A stretch of 64,000 nt of DNA. Origin: an uncultured Pseudomonadota bacterium (GTDB lineage: Bacteria > Myxococcota_A > UBA796 > SXON01). A program made the translations under genes and the position numbers. Positions 7,775 through 15,368 of this stretch are shown piece by piece; position 1 is the stretch's first letter; every line of letters starts with the position of its first letter. Location: positions 23,931-87,930 of the forward strand of contig CAISIK010000122.1 of assembly GCA_903885375.1 (NCBI GenBank). Direction: 5' to 3'. Below the pieces are notes generated by a model. That model had not been told where the DNA came from, did not search any database, and saw nothing but the letters and a program-made list of their open reading frames with translations.

Positions 7775-8671
7775 GTGCAGACATGGGCCCTCATCCGTAC
7801 GCCCGAAGGCCGGCTCGTTGAGCTGGTCCCCGGCGACATCATCGGTCGGTCCACCAGCGCCGCGCTGCCGCTCGACGATGGTCGGGTGAGCGAGGCCCAC
7901 GCGATGGTCAGCCTCCGCGAGGGACAACTCCAGTTGTTGCCCCTCCGCGGAGGTCTCGCGTTGGGGGGCGAGCCCGATTCGCACGTGGTGCTCACTCCGG
8001 GAACGGTGGTCCAGCTTGCCGACGGCGTGGAGCTCACCGTGGCCGAGGCCCACCTGCCGCTCGAGGTGCTGGGCATCGAAGGGCGCACGCTGCCGCGCCA
8101 GATGGTGCCGGCCGTGGCCTCGGTGGTGGCCGGCGCCCGCCCGCGGCTCGTGTCGGGCTGGCGGGAGGATGCGCTCGCCCAGCTTTGGAGCACCGGCGAG
8201 GGCTTCCGCCTGAAGACAGGGGAGTCCACCCGGGAGGTGGCCGCGGGGGATGTGTGCACGCTCGGGGGCCACGAGCTCCGCTTCGTGGCGATCCCGCTCG
8301 GCGAGGCCGGTCCCCGCACCACCCGCCGGGTCGGCGATTTCGCGGACCCCTTGCACCTCCTCGCCCGCTTCGACACCGTGCAGCTCCACCGCGAAGGGCG
8401 CGCGCCAGTCATCTTCTCCGGCATGCAGGCGCGCCTCATCACCGAGCTGGTGAGCGTGGACGGTCCGGTGGGCTGGCTCGCGCTGACCGCGGAGCTCTGG
8501 CCCGACGAGGACGACGCTGCGCTTCGCCGGGGTCGGCTCGACGCCCTGCTGATGCGCGTTCGCCGACGCCTCCGCGCCACCGGTATCCGGACCGACCTCG
8601 TCCGCAGCGACGGTTCGGGTACCGTGGAGCTGGTGCGCTACCCGAGCGACCGTATCGAAGACCTCGCCTGA
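7775..8671 (+). CDS. FHA-domain protein with C-terminal winged-helix-like region
   Basis: About 298 residues. The N-terminal ~95 residues fit a forkhead-associated fold (DIIGRSTSAALPL, then DDGRVSEAHAMVS), which binds phosphothreonine. The C-terminal ~100 residues resemble the winged-helix DNA-binding part of OmpR/SARP-type regulators (ALTAELWPDEDD, LRRGRLDALLMRVRRRL). It ends 3 nt before the Ser/Thr kinase gene, so it is likely a partner or substrate of that kinase. ATG 7736 would add 13 residues, but those codons include ATA, CAA and several GCT and have only ~50% GC at third positions, unlike the rest. A CATAGC box lies 10 nt before GTG 7775. I therefore prefer 7775. Confidence 0.75.
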   Translation: MQTWALIRTPEGRLVELVPGDIIGRSTSAALPLDDGRVSEAHAMVSLREGQLQLLPLRGGLALGGEPDSHVVLTPGTVVQLADGVELTVAEAHLPLEVLGIEGRTLPRQMVPAVASVVAGARPRLVSGWREDALAQLWSTGEGFRLKTGESTREVAAGDVCTLGGHELRFVAIPLGEAGPRTTRRVGDFADPLHLLARFDTVQLHREGRAPVIFSGMQARLITELVSVDGPVGWLALTAELWPDEDDAALRRGRLDALLMRVRRRLRATGIRTDLVRSDGSGTVELVRYPSDRIEDLA

Positions 8672-8674
8672 CGC

Positions 8675-11578
8675 ATGCCGGCTCCCCCGCTCGGTCCGCC
8701 CGCGTCGTTGCCCTTCGAGCTGGGGGGCGTGATCGGCCGTGGGGGGATGGGTGAGGTCCGGTCCGCGTTCGACCCGCACCTCGACCGCGACGTGGCCGTC
8801 AAGCTGGTCTCACCAGGGGACAGCCAGGCGGCGCAGCGCCTCGCCCGCGAAGCCACCCTCACCGCGCGGCTGGAGCACCCGGGGATCGTGCCCGTGTACG
8901 CAGCGGGCACCGCGCCGGACGGCCGTGCCTGGTACGCCATGCGGCTCCTGCCGGGCCGTTCGCTGGAGGCGGCCATCCGCGCCGCCCCGACGAGCACGGA
9001 ACGCATCACGCTCGTTCGGCACGTCCTCTACGCGGCGGAGGCGGTGGCGTACGCCCACGGCCAGGGCATCCTCCACCGCGACCTGAAGCCCGCGAACATC
9101 CTCACCGGTCCGTTCGGTGAGACCGTCGTCGGCGATTGGGGCTCGGCCTGTACGTTCGAGGAGGCCGCGGCCGCACCGGGGCCGGCGGGCACCGCCGGGT
9201 ACATGAGTCCCGAGCACCTGTCCGGCGGACCGCTGAATGCGACCGCCGACGTGTACGCTCTCGGCGCCACCCTCGCCGAGGTGGTGACCGGCCAGGCCCC
9301 CGACCTCGACACTCCCCTCTTGCTGAGTCGTGCGGCACGCGCCGCCCCCGAGCTGGTGGCGATTGCAGAGCGCGCCCTGCGCCCGGAGGCGACCGAGCGC
9401 TACCCGACCGCACAGGCCTTCGTGGACGACCTCCTCGCGTGGTTCGAGGGCCGCCGGGTTTCGGCGCACGAGTACAGCCCAGGCGAGGTGATGGCTCGGT
9501 TCATCGCCCGTTGGCGAGTGCCGCTCGCGGTGGGGGCAGTGGGACTGGTGGGGGTGCTCGGCGCCGTCAGCTATGGGTGGTGGCAGACCGACATCGCCCG
9601 CCGCGCCGCCCAGACCTCCGAGCAGGCCTCGCTCCGGGCCCGGGCAGACGAGGTGCACGCTTATGCCGCGGCGCTCCGGACGCAAGCCGCCAACGCGGCC
9701 GTGACCGGCTTCGACTCCGAAGCCGAACTGCTCGCAGCGCACGCCCTGAAGCGTCTGGAAAACGCCGATACCCGCGGCGTGCTGGCCGCCGTTTCCGGTC
9801 GACCGCGGTGGGCGCTCGTCGCCGACCATGCCGTTCCTCGGTGCACCCGGCGCAGCCTCTCGACCGACGGTACCGCGCTCCTCTGCTTCAACGAAAAGGG
9901 CGCGAACCGCGTGGATGTGGCCACGGGCGCGGTGGAGATCGCCGCGGGAACATGGAACCGGGGTTCCTTCGCCGGTTCCCCGACCGAGACGGTGCTCGTA
10001 GACGAGTCCCTCGGGGTCTTCGGGTGGACCAGCGGTGGTGCCCCGGTGGCCCTCGCGTCCGGCAGCGCTCGGTGGAGTGTATTTCCGCCCAGCCTCCTGC
10101 CAGGCGTGACCATGGTGCAGACCAACAACGCCGCGCTACGCGTGGATGTCCGGCGGGGCACGGTCGAGGAGAGCCGAATCTGTGGCGTCTCCTCCTCGAC
10201 GCAGCGCGCCACGCTCGACGCCGAAGGGCGCGAGCTCACCGTTTGCATCGACCTCCGGGTGATCCGCAAGGAGCTCGATGGGAGCATCACCTTGCTGCAC
10301 CGCTTCACCACCGAGGAAGGCGTCCCCTCCTACGTGGCGGCTTCGCCGGACGGTCGCGTGGTGGCCGGAACCCTCCAGGGGTTCACCGTGGTGCTCGATG
10401 CCGAAGGCCACCTCCTGAACCATCGCCGCCTCGGCCAGGATGCCGTGTTCGGCGTGAGCCTGCTCGCCGATCGGGCCGCGGTGGGACTCAGCGGGGGCGA
10501 CGTGGCGATCTGGGACCTCGCGGCTGACACCGTCGTGACCCGATTCCGAGGCCATGACCCCCTCTCCGCGTGGCTGCCGGACGGCTCGCTCCGCCTCTCG
10601 GGCGAGCGCGTAGAGGATCGGCGGGTGCCGATGAACACCCACCCCCACCGGAGCTCCACAGACTCGGGCGTGACGGCGCTGGCGTGGTCGCCCGACAGCG
10701 CCCTGCTCGCCAGCGGGACCGGCAGCGGGGCGGTGGTGGTGATGGAGGCCGCCACCGGCAACGTGCGGCACACCTTCCGAAACGAGCCCGCCGTGGCCAA
10801 GGACATCGCCTTCTCTCCGAAGGGCGATCAGGTGGCCGTGGCCTCGGCCAAGGCGGTCCAGATGATCTACGCGCTCAGCGACGGCGCCGGTCAGCGTCTG
10901 GGGGAGGACGAGGCCTGGCGTCGCGTGGCCTGGATGGCGAAGGCGGGGGTTCTGGGCGTGCCGTACCGCGCCGTGACTCGGCTCTTCGGCAGCCGCTTCG
11001 ACGTGCCACCCACGACCATCTCCTCGCCCGCGGGCTTCGGGGACATCGAGACGGACGCGCTCGGCCAGCACGCGGTCGGCCTCGACGGCGCGAACGCGAT
11101 CTACTTCGCGGACGACGGCCCCACCCCCCTGTGGAAGCGCATCCCCGGGCCAGCGGGTGCCGCGGCCGTCGCCTGCAGCGCCGACACCATCGCGCTGATC
11201 ACCCGGGACGAGCTGTTCGTCGTGGATCGGGAAGGGGCGCCGCGGTGGCAGGTGGCGGTGCCGGGCACCGCGGTCGACGTGGCGATCTCCCCCGACAGCC
11301 GCTGGGCGGCCGTGGGCACGCTCGAAGGCAGCGTGCACGTATGGGAGGTCGGGCACGACAACCCAAGGGCCCGACTCCTGGGCCACCGTGCCCGCGCCGC
11401 GGCCGTGGCCTTCTCGCCCGACGGCAAGTGGCTCGCCACGGGCGGCTGGGACGACGAGGTGCGGCAGTGGTCCGTGTCGGCCTTCGACGCGGACGGCGCC
11501 ACCGTCGCCGAAGATTCCGAACGGGCGCTGGGAAGCAGCCTCGACGAGGTGATGCGGGCGATGTTCGACCAGCCCTGA
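8675..11578 (+). CDS. Ser/Thr protein kinase with TM segment and WD40 repeats
   Basis: A 967-residue Hanks-type kinase. The kinase domain (residues ~14-270) has the Gly loop GRGGMG (21-26), the ATP Lys in VAVKL (K43), HRDLKPAN (134-141), and SPE in place of APE (178-180). The DFG motif is DWG (154-156), a variant common in this class of WD40 kinases. A hydrophobic segment near residues 285-305 predicts one membrane pass. The C-terminal ~600 residues contain WD40-type blades (for example LLGHRARAAAVAFSPDGKW, then GGWDDEVRQWSV) that would form an extracytoplasmic or tethered propeller. It lies directly after the FHA gene. Function is likely environmental sensing and signalling; targets are unknown. 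Confidence 0.88.
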   Translation: MPAPPLGPPASLPFELGGVIGRGGMGEVRSAFDPHLDRDVAVKLVSPGDSQAAQRLAREATLTARLEHPGIVPVYAAGTAPDGRAWYAMRLLPGRSLEAAIRAAPTSTERITLVRHVLYAAEAVAYAHGQGILHRDLKPANILTGPFGETVVGDWGSACTFEEAAAAPGPAGTAGYMSPEHLSGGPLNATADVYALGATLAEVVTGQAPDLDTPLLLSRAARAAPELVAIAERALRPEATERYPTAQAFVDDLLAWFEGRRVSAHEYSPGEVMARFIARWRVPLAVGAVGLVGVLGAVSYGWWQTDIARRAAQTSEQASLRARADEVHAYAAALRTQAANAAVTGFDSEAELLAAHALKRLENADTRGVLAAVSGRPRWALVADHAVPRCTRRSLSTDGTALLCFNEKGANRVDVATGAVEIAAGTWNRGSFAGSPTETVLVDESLGVFGWTSGGAPVALASGSARWSVFPPSLLPGVTMVQTNNAALRVDVRRGTVEESRICGVSSSTQRATLDAEGRELTVCIDLRVIRKELDGSITLLHRFTTEEGVPSYVAASPDGRVVAGTLQGFTVVLDAEGHLLNHRRLGQDAVFGVSLLADRAAVGLSGGDVAIWDLAADTVVTRFRGHDPLSAWLPDGSLRLSGERVEDRRVPMNTHPHRSSTDSGVTALAWSPDSALLASGTGSGAVVVMEAATGNVRHTFRNEPAVAKDIAFSPKGDQVAVASAKAVQMIYALSDGAGQRLGEDEAWRRVAWMAKAGVLGVPYRAVTRLFGSRFDVPPTTISSPAGFGDIETDALGQHAVGLDGANAIYFADDGPTPLWKRIPGPAGAAAVACSADTIALITRDELFVVDREGAPRWQVAVPGTAVDVAISPDSRWAAVGTLEGSVHVWEVGHDNPRARLLGHRARAAAVAFSPDGKWLATGGWDDEVRQWSVSAFDADGATVAEDSERALGSSLDEVMRAMFDQP

Positions 11579-11584
11579 GCGCGC

Positions 11585-11601
11585 TGCGTCAAGCTGACGC
11601 A
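11585..11601. repeat. Perfect inverted repeat after the kinase gene
   Basis: TGCGTCA-AGC-TGACGCA has 7-base perfect arms and a 3-base loop and begins 7 nt after the kinase stop codon. There is no T-tract, so it is either a Rho-dependent 3' stem or an operator for the gene starting at 11656. Confidence 0.4.
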
Positions 11602-11655
11602 ACGAAGTCGAGCCGATGCCTCATCGTCGGCGCGCCGAATGCCGATCCGCTGTCC

Positions 11656-12606
11656 ATGTTCACCGAGGCCATCGCCTGCTGCCTGGTGAGCGCGGTCGGA
11701 ACGTGGTGGTTCCGGGAGCGCTCCATTCGCGGCGCGCGGAACGCGGAGGACAATCGGACGCGGGAGCTCTCGGTGGAGCTGGCCCTCCACCTCGCGGAGA
11801 ACAGCCCCATGGAGGGCGACCTGCGGGTGCCCCGGCGAATGGCGGAGCGCATCCTGCTGCTGGCCAGCCGCCTCGACCTCGACCCCTCCGAGGCGCGGGC
11901 CGCCGCGCTCGCGGCCGCCCTCCCGCCCGGCGCCCGGGCCGACGCGCGGCTCCCCCTCCCCGATGGCACACGCGCCGCCCTCGCGGCGCGGCACGCCCGC
12001 TGGGACGGCGCCGGCGTGGTGAGCGACCTCGCCGGCAACGCCATCCCCGCCGCCGCCCAGCTCCTCACCGCGGCCGACTGGTTGGAGACCCGCGACGGCG
12101 CGAGCGCTGACGCCCTCCGCGAAGCCCTGCGCCACGAGTCGGGGCGCACCTTCTCCCCTCGCCTCGCGCGGGTGCTCACCGAGAGCCTCACCGACCTGCT
12201 CTCCGTGGCCTCGGCCGGCGCCCACCTCGGCCTGCGCGTGACCAGCGGCGCGATGCTCTGCATCACCCCCCGCGACCCGGATGCCCTCCCGGCCGCGCTC
12301 CGCCCGGCCTTCCTCGCCGCCCTCGAAACGCGCGTGCGCGAGCGCGTGCGCCCCACCGACCGGGTCTACTGCACCGAGTCGGAGGTGGTGGTCTGGCTCA
12401 GCCGCACCGACGCCGACGGGGCGATGCGGGTGACCCAACGGCTTGAGCCGGTCGTATCGCGGGTGGTGGTCCCCTCGGTGCAGCGCCTCGAGGTGGCTTG
12501 CCGCATCGGCGCGGCCATCGCGGACACCGACGCCACCAGCTTCTCCGACCTCCTGGCGAGGGCGAGGGCGCGGTCGCAACGCGGGCCCGCCTCCGTGGCG
12601 GCCTGA
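11656..12606 (+). CDS. Membrane-anchored protein with degenerate HD-GYP/GGDEF-like regions
   Basis: A 316-residue protein with a hydrophobic N-terminus (residues ~4-18) that predicts a membrane anchor. The middle carries a block resembling the second half of an HD-GYP domain, ARHARWDGAGVVSDLAG followed by IPAAAQLLTAADWLE, but the GYP triad reads GVV and no HD pair is visible. The C-terminal ~110 residues loosely resemble a GGDEF fold without the GGDEF motif. If the relationships are real, this is a non-catalytic c-di-GMP-signalling relative, perhaps a receptor or scaffold. It follows the FHA-kinase pair by 77 nt and is 55 nt from the convergent methyltransferase. Start ATG 11656 is the first good start; no strong Shine-Dalgarno is seen. 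Confidence 0.6.
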   Translation: MFTEAIACCLVSAVGTWWFRERSIRGARNAEDNRTRELSVELALHLAENSPMEGDLRVPRRMAERILLLASRLDLDPSEARAAALAAALPPGARADARLPLPDGTRAALAARHARWDGAGVVSDLAGNAIPAAAQLLTAADWLETRDGASADALREALRHESGRTFSPRLARVLTESLTDLLSVASAGAHLGLRVTSGAMLCITPRDPDALPAALRPAFLAALETRVRERVRPTDRVYCTESEVVVWLSRTDADGAMRVTQRLEPVVSRVVVPSVQRLEVACRIGAAIADTDATSFSDLLARARARSQRGPASVAA

Positions 12607-12661
12607 AGGGAGCGGGAGCGGTCACGAGCCGGCCACGCGAGGGCGAGCCGATCCCCCCCTT

Positions 12662-13660
12662 TCAGCGCTCCGAGCGGCGAGCCACGAACGAACAGCTGCC
12701 ACCGATGCCCAGCCCGGCCCCCAACGAATCCACTCCGGCGAGGGCCTGGGCCAGCGGCAGGGCGGCGCGGGAGTAGAGCTTCTGGAACCGGCTGGCGCCC
12801 TCCCCCGGGAGGGCGGCCGTGCTCGTGGGGGTGCCCGCGGCATCTCGCGGGTCCTTCCGGTGTCGCAGCCGGCCGAGCCAGGGCATGAGGCGATGGTCGT
12901 GGAGGGGCTGCATCCACACGTTGAAGCTGCGGAGATCGAGCACGTCGAAGCCGCTCGACTCGAGCCGCGTGCGAAACTGGCGGCGGGTGGGGAGGCGCTC
13001 GTGGAAGTGGCCCACGCTCGCCTGGCGGGAGGCGAAGTCGGCCGGATCGCGCCAGCGTTGCCAGCCATCGAAGGAGCCGCGGAGATCGCCCACCGGGAGG
13101 TGGCACACGAGGGTGCCGCCGGGACGCAGCACCCGCGCCGCCTCCAGCAAGGTGGCCCCGAGGTCGGTGACGTGCTCGAAGACATCGAAGGCCACGAGGC
13201 CCGCGAAGGTGGCGTCGGCGAAGGGCAGGGCCTCGGCCACCCCGAGCACCCAGCGGATGCGGCTGCCACGACGCCGCGCCAGCGCGTTCTGCGCGTTGAC
13301 CCAGACCGGCGATACATCGAGCCCATGGCCCTCGACCGCGTGGTGCCGCTCCAACCAGGGCAGCACCCCGGAGCGGTGCCCGCCGATCTCGAGCACCCTG
13401 TCGCCGGGGCTGAGCGAGAGCGAACGGAGCAGGTCGCGCTGGTGAACGAGCGTGAGGTTGTGGGGGTGGTCGAAGTCGGTGAGCTCGCCGAGCTTGGTGT
13501 CGTAGATGCCCGCCTGGAGCTCGGCGTTGGCATCGGCCGCGCCGGGCCGGAAGTCCCACCCGCCGCCGAAGGCCGGAAAGCGGCGACCGGAGGGGGAGCG
13601 CAGGTCGGGGCCATCCTCCGCGAGGAGGGAGGCATCGGTGGGGTCGCGGTAGATCGACAT
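12662..13660 (-). CDS. SAM-dependent methyltransferase (class I)
   Basis: A 332-residue protein with a class I methyltransferase fold. Motif I is VLEIGGHRSG (the usual GxGxG is replaced by GGHRSG), motif II/III lies near ALPFADATF with VAFDVFEHV, and the post-motif is LRPGGTLVCHLPVGD, as in the Methyltransf_11 group. About 100 residues precede the core. The ATG at 13660 lies 2 nt after the stop of the phosphodiesterase gene, so the two are one operon. This pair is divergent from the Wzc/Wzy genes, suggesting a role in modifying a polysaccharide or lipid-linked glycan. The actual substrate cannot be inferred. Confidence 0.75.
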   Translation of the reverse strand: MSIYRDPTDASLLAEDGPDLRSPSGRRFPAFGGGWDFRPGAADANAELQAGIYDTKLGELTDFDHPHNLTLVHQRDLLRSLSLSPGDRVLEIGGHRSGVLPWLERHHAVEGHGLDVSPVWVNAQNALARRRGSRIRWVLGVAEALPFADATFAGLVAFDVFEHVTDLGATLLEAARVLRPGGTLVCHLPVGDLRGSFDGWQRWRDPADFASRQASVGHFHERLPTRRQFRTRLESSGFDVLDLRSFNVWMQPLHDHRLMPWLGRLRHRKDPRDAAGTPTSTAALPGEGASRFQKLYSRAALPLAQALAGVDSLGAGLGIGGSCSFVARRSER

Positions 13661-13662
13661 GT

Positions 13663-15315
13663 CTATTGCAGGTACCCCAGACCGCGGAGGCGCTCCTCGA
13701 TGGCGCGGTTGGTGGCCGCGTCCAGCGTACGGGCCTCGCCCGCCCAGGCCACCGCCTCCGTCCACACCGGTCGGAGGGTGCGACCGGGCCGGAGGATGCC
13801 GCGGAGCACGGTGCCATCCACATCGTCGGGGATCGGCACGCCGAGCAGCGCGAGCAGGGTGGGGGCGATGTCGTTGATGGAGGTGTGCTCGTGCGTGCCG
13901 GGCGCCACATCCGGCCCCCAAGCGAGGAAGATGCCATCGGGCTCGTGGTTGCCGCTGGCCCAGCCGCTCGGCTCGAAAACGGCCGCCGGCACTTCACCCT
14001 CCGAGTAGTAGAACCAGACGCTGTCGTCGTGCTCGGCAATGAGCAAGTCGGCGGCGAGGTTCACGTTGGGGCCCACGTAGAGCTCCTCGCGGCGCTTGAC
14101 CCCCCGGATGACGGCGTTGCCTTCGGGATCACGAATGTCGAGGAGGCGCGTGCGGAGGCGCTCCACGACCGCTTCGTAGTCCTCGGGGCGCACGCTCCCC
14201 TGCTTCTCGCGGCCCTGCAGGTTGATGCGCACGGCGTTGGTGCCGTGGCAGAAGGCCGTGGTCTGCTCCCAATCGATCTCGGCCGCGAAGCGCGAGAGCG
14301 AGTCCCCCGCCCCCATGATGCCCTCGCCGCCGTAGCGCCGCGCGAGGTCGAGGATGCGCCGGGTGTCGACGCCGGCCCGACCCAGCAGGTTCCGGACGGC
14401 GTGGAGCCGCTGGCGCTGCGCGCGGCCCCCTTCCTTGAACTTGAGGAAGCCCTCCTGCGCGAGCCAGGTGTTGAGGAAGACCTTGTAGCGACAGGGCCCG
14501 AACCCGTGATCGCTGATGAAGAAGATGTTGGCGCCGGGCGGGCGGCGATCGACCATCTCGCCGATCCGCACATCGAGCAGGCGGTAGATGTCGAGGATGC
14601 GCTCGCGCCAGAGCCCCGCGAGCCGCGCATCGAAACGGGGGTGCTGCGGGTCGACGATGTGCCAGAGGCAGTGCTGCATCCGGTCCATCTCGACCCAGAC
14701 GCAGCAGAAGAGGTCCCACGGCTCGGACTCCATGAGGTGGCGCACCACCTTGCCGCGCTCCTCGATGAGGTGGCGGAGCCGGTCGAGGAAGGGGCCGAGG
14801 TCCTCCTCGGTTTCACACAGGTGCGTGTCGATCGCGTAGTCGGGCGAGATGCGGTCGAGCGTGGCGCGGAACTCGGGCGGGTGGAGGAAACCCGGCGTGT
14901 CCTTGTTGGGGGTGAGCATGTCGCCCACCGCCACGCCGTTGATGGGGCGGGCGGGGAAGGTGAGCGGCAGGTTCACGGTCGCCACACGCTTTTGACGAGC
15001 GCTGAGGAGCTCGAAGATGGTGCGGCTCTGCAGGTGGGTGGAGTCGATGGGGCGGTAGAGGTAGCTGCCCGCCACCGGCTCGGTCCAGTCGAAGATGCCG
15101 TGCCTTCCGGGGCCCTTTCCCGTTTGGTAGCTGGTCCACGCCGTTGCGGTCATCGGAGGCACCACGCTCCACAGGGGGCCGGAGGCACCTTCCGCCTGCA
15201 ACCTGCCGAGATTGGGCATGACGCCCTCCAGCAGGAGACGATCGAGGAGCTTCCATGTGGCGCCATCGAGGCCAATGACGACGGCGCGGGAGGCAGGGGG
15301 CGGGGTATGGGGCAG
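13663..15315 (-). CDS. Alkaline-phosphatase-superfamily phosphodiesterase (CTG start proposed)
   Basis: Type I phosphodiesterase/nucleotide pyrophosphatase-like hydrolase of about 550 residues. Metal-site motifs are GLDGATW (Asp17 in this numbering), PPMTATAW with the likely Thr nucleophile, FFISDHGFG and GNHEPDG. The only ATG (15219) would remove GLDGATW, which the fold requires. Upstream of it the frame is open for 38 codons to a TAG with no ATG, GTG or TTG. A CTG at 15315 is preceded by GGAGG with a 5-nt gap (complement of 15321-15325), so I propose CTG as the start. It is coupled to the methyltransferase gene downstream and divergent from the Wzc-like gene, so a glycan or glycolipid substrate is plausible. 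Confidence 0.8.
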   Translation of the reverse strand: MPHTPPPASRAVVIGLDGATWKLLDRLLLEGVMPNLGRLQAEGASGPLWSVVPPMTATAWTSYQTGKGPGRHGIFDWTEPVAGSYLYRPIDSTHLQSRTIFELLSARQKRVATVNLPLTFPARPINGVAVGDMLTPNKDTPGFLHPPEFRATLDRISPDYAIDTHLCETEEDLGPFLDRLRHLIEERGKVVRHLMESEPWDLFCCVWVEMDRMQHCLWHIVDPQHPRFDARLAGLWRERILDIYRLLDVRIGEMVDRRPPGANIFFISDHGFGPCRYKVFLNTWLAQEGFLKFKEGGRAQRQRLHAVRNLLGRAGVDTRRILDLARRYGGEGIMGAGDSLSRFAAEIDWEQTTAFCHGTNAVRINLQGREKQGSVRPEDYEAVVERLRTRLLDIRDPEGNAVIRGVKRREELYVGPNVNLAADLLIAEHDDSVWFYYSEGEVPAAVFEPSGWASGNHEPDGIFLAWGPDVAPGTHEHTSINDIAPTLLALLGVPIPDDVDGTVLRGILRPGRTLRPVWTEAVAWAGEARTLDAATNRAIEERLRGLGYLQ

Positions 15316-15320
15316 GTAGA

Positions 15321-15325
15321 CCTCC
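15321..15325 (-). promoter_or_regulatory. GGAGG ribosome binding site selecting a CTG start
   Basis: On the minus strand, GGAGG is separated by 5 nt (TCTAC) from CTG at 15315-15313. It is the strongest Shine-Dalgarno match near this gene, and no standard start codon lies in range. Confidence 0.6.
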
Positions 15326-15340
15326 GAGCGCCTTCGGGGC

Positions 15341-15363
15341 TACGCTGACTAACCCCGCCGGAG
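15341..15363 (+). promoter_or_regulatory. -10-like TACGCT and ribosome binding site before the Wzc-like gene
   Basis: TACGCT (15341-15346) fits TAnnnT and recurs in front of the genes at 43588 and 43476. GGAG (15360-15363) lies 5 nt before the TTG at 15369, which supports that unusual start. Confidence 0.4.
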
Positions 15364-15368
15364 ACTCC

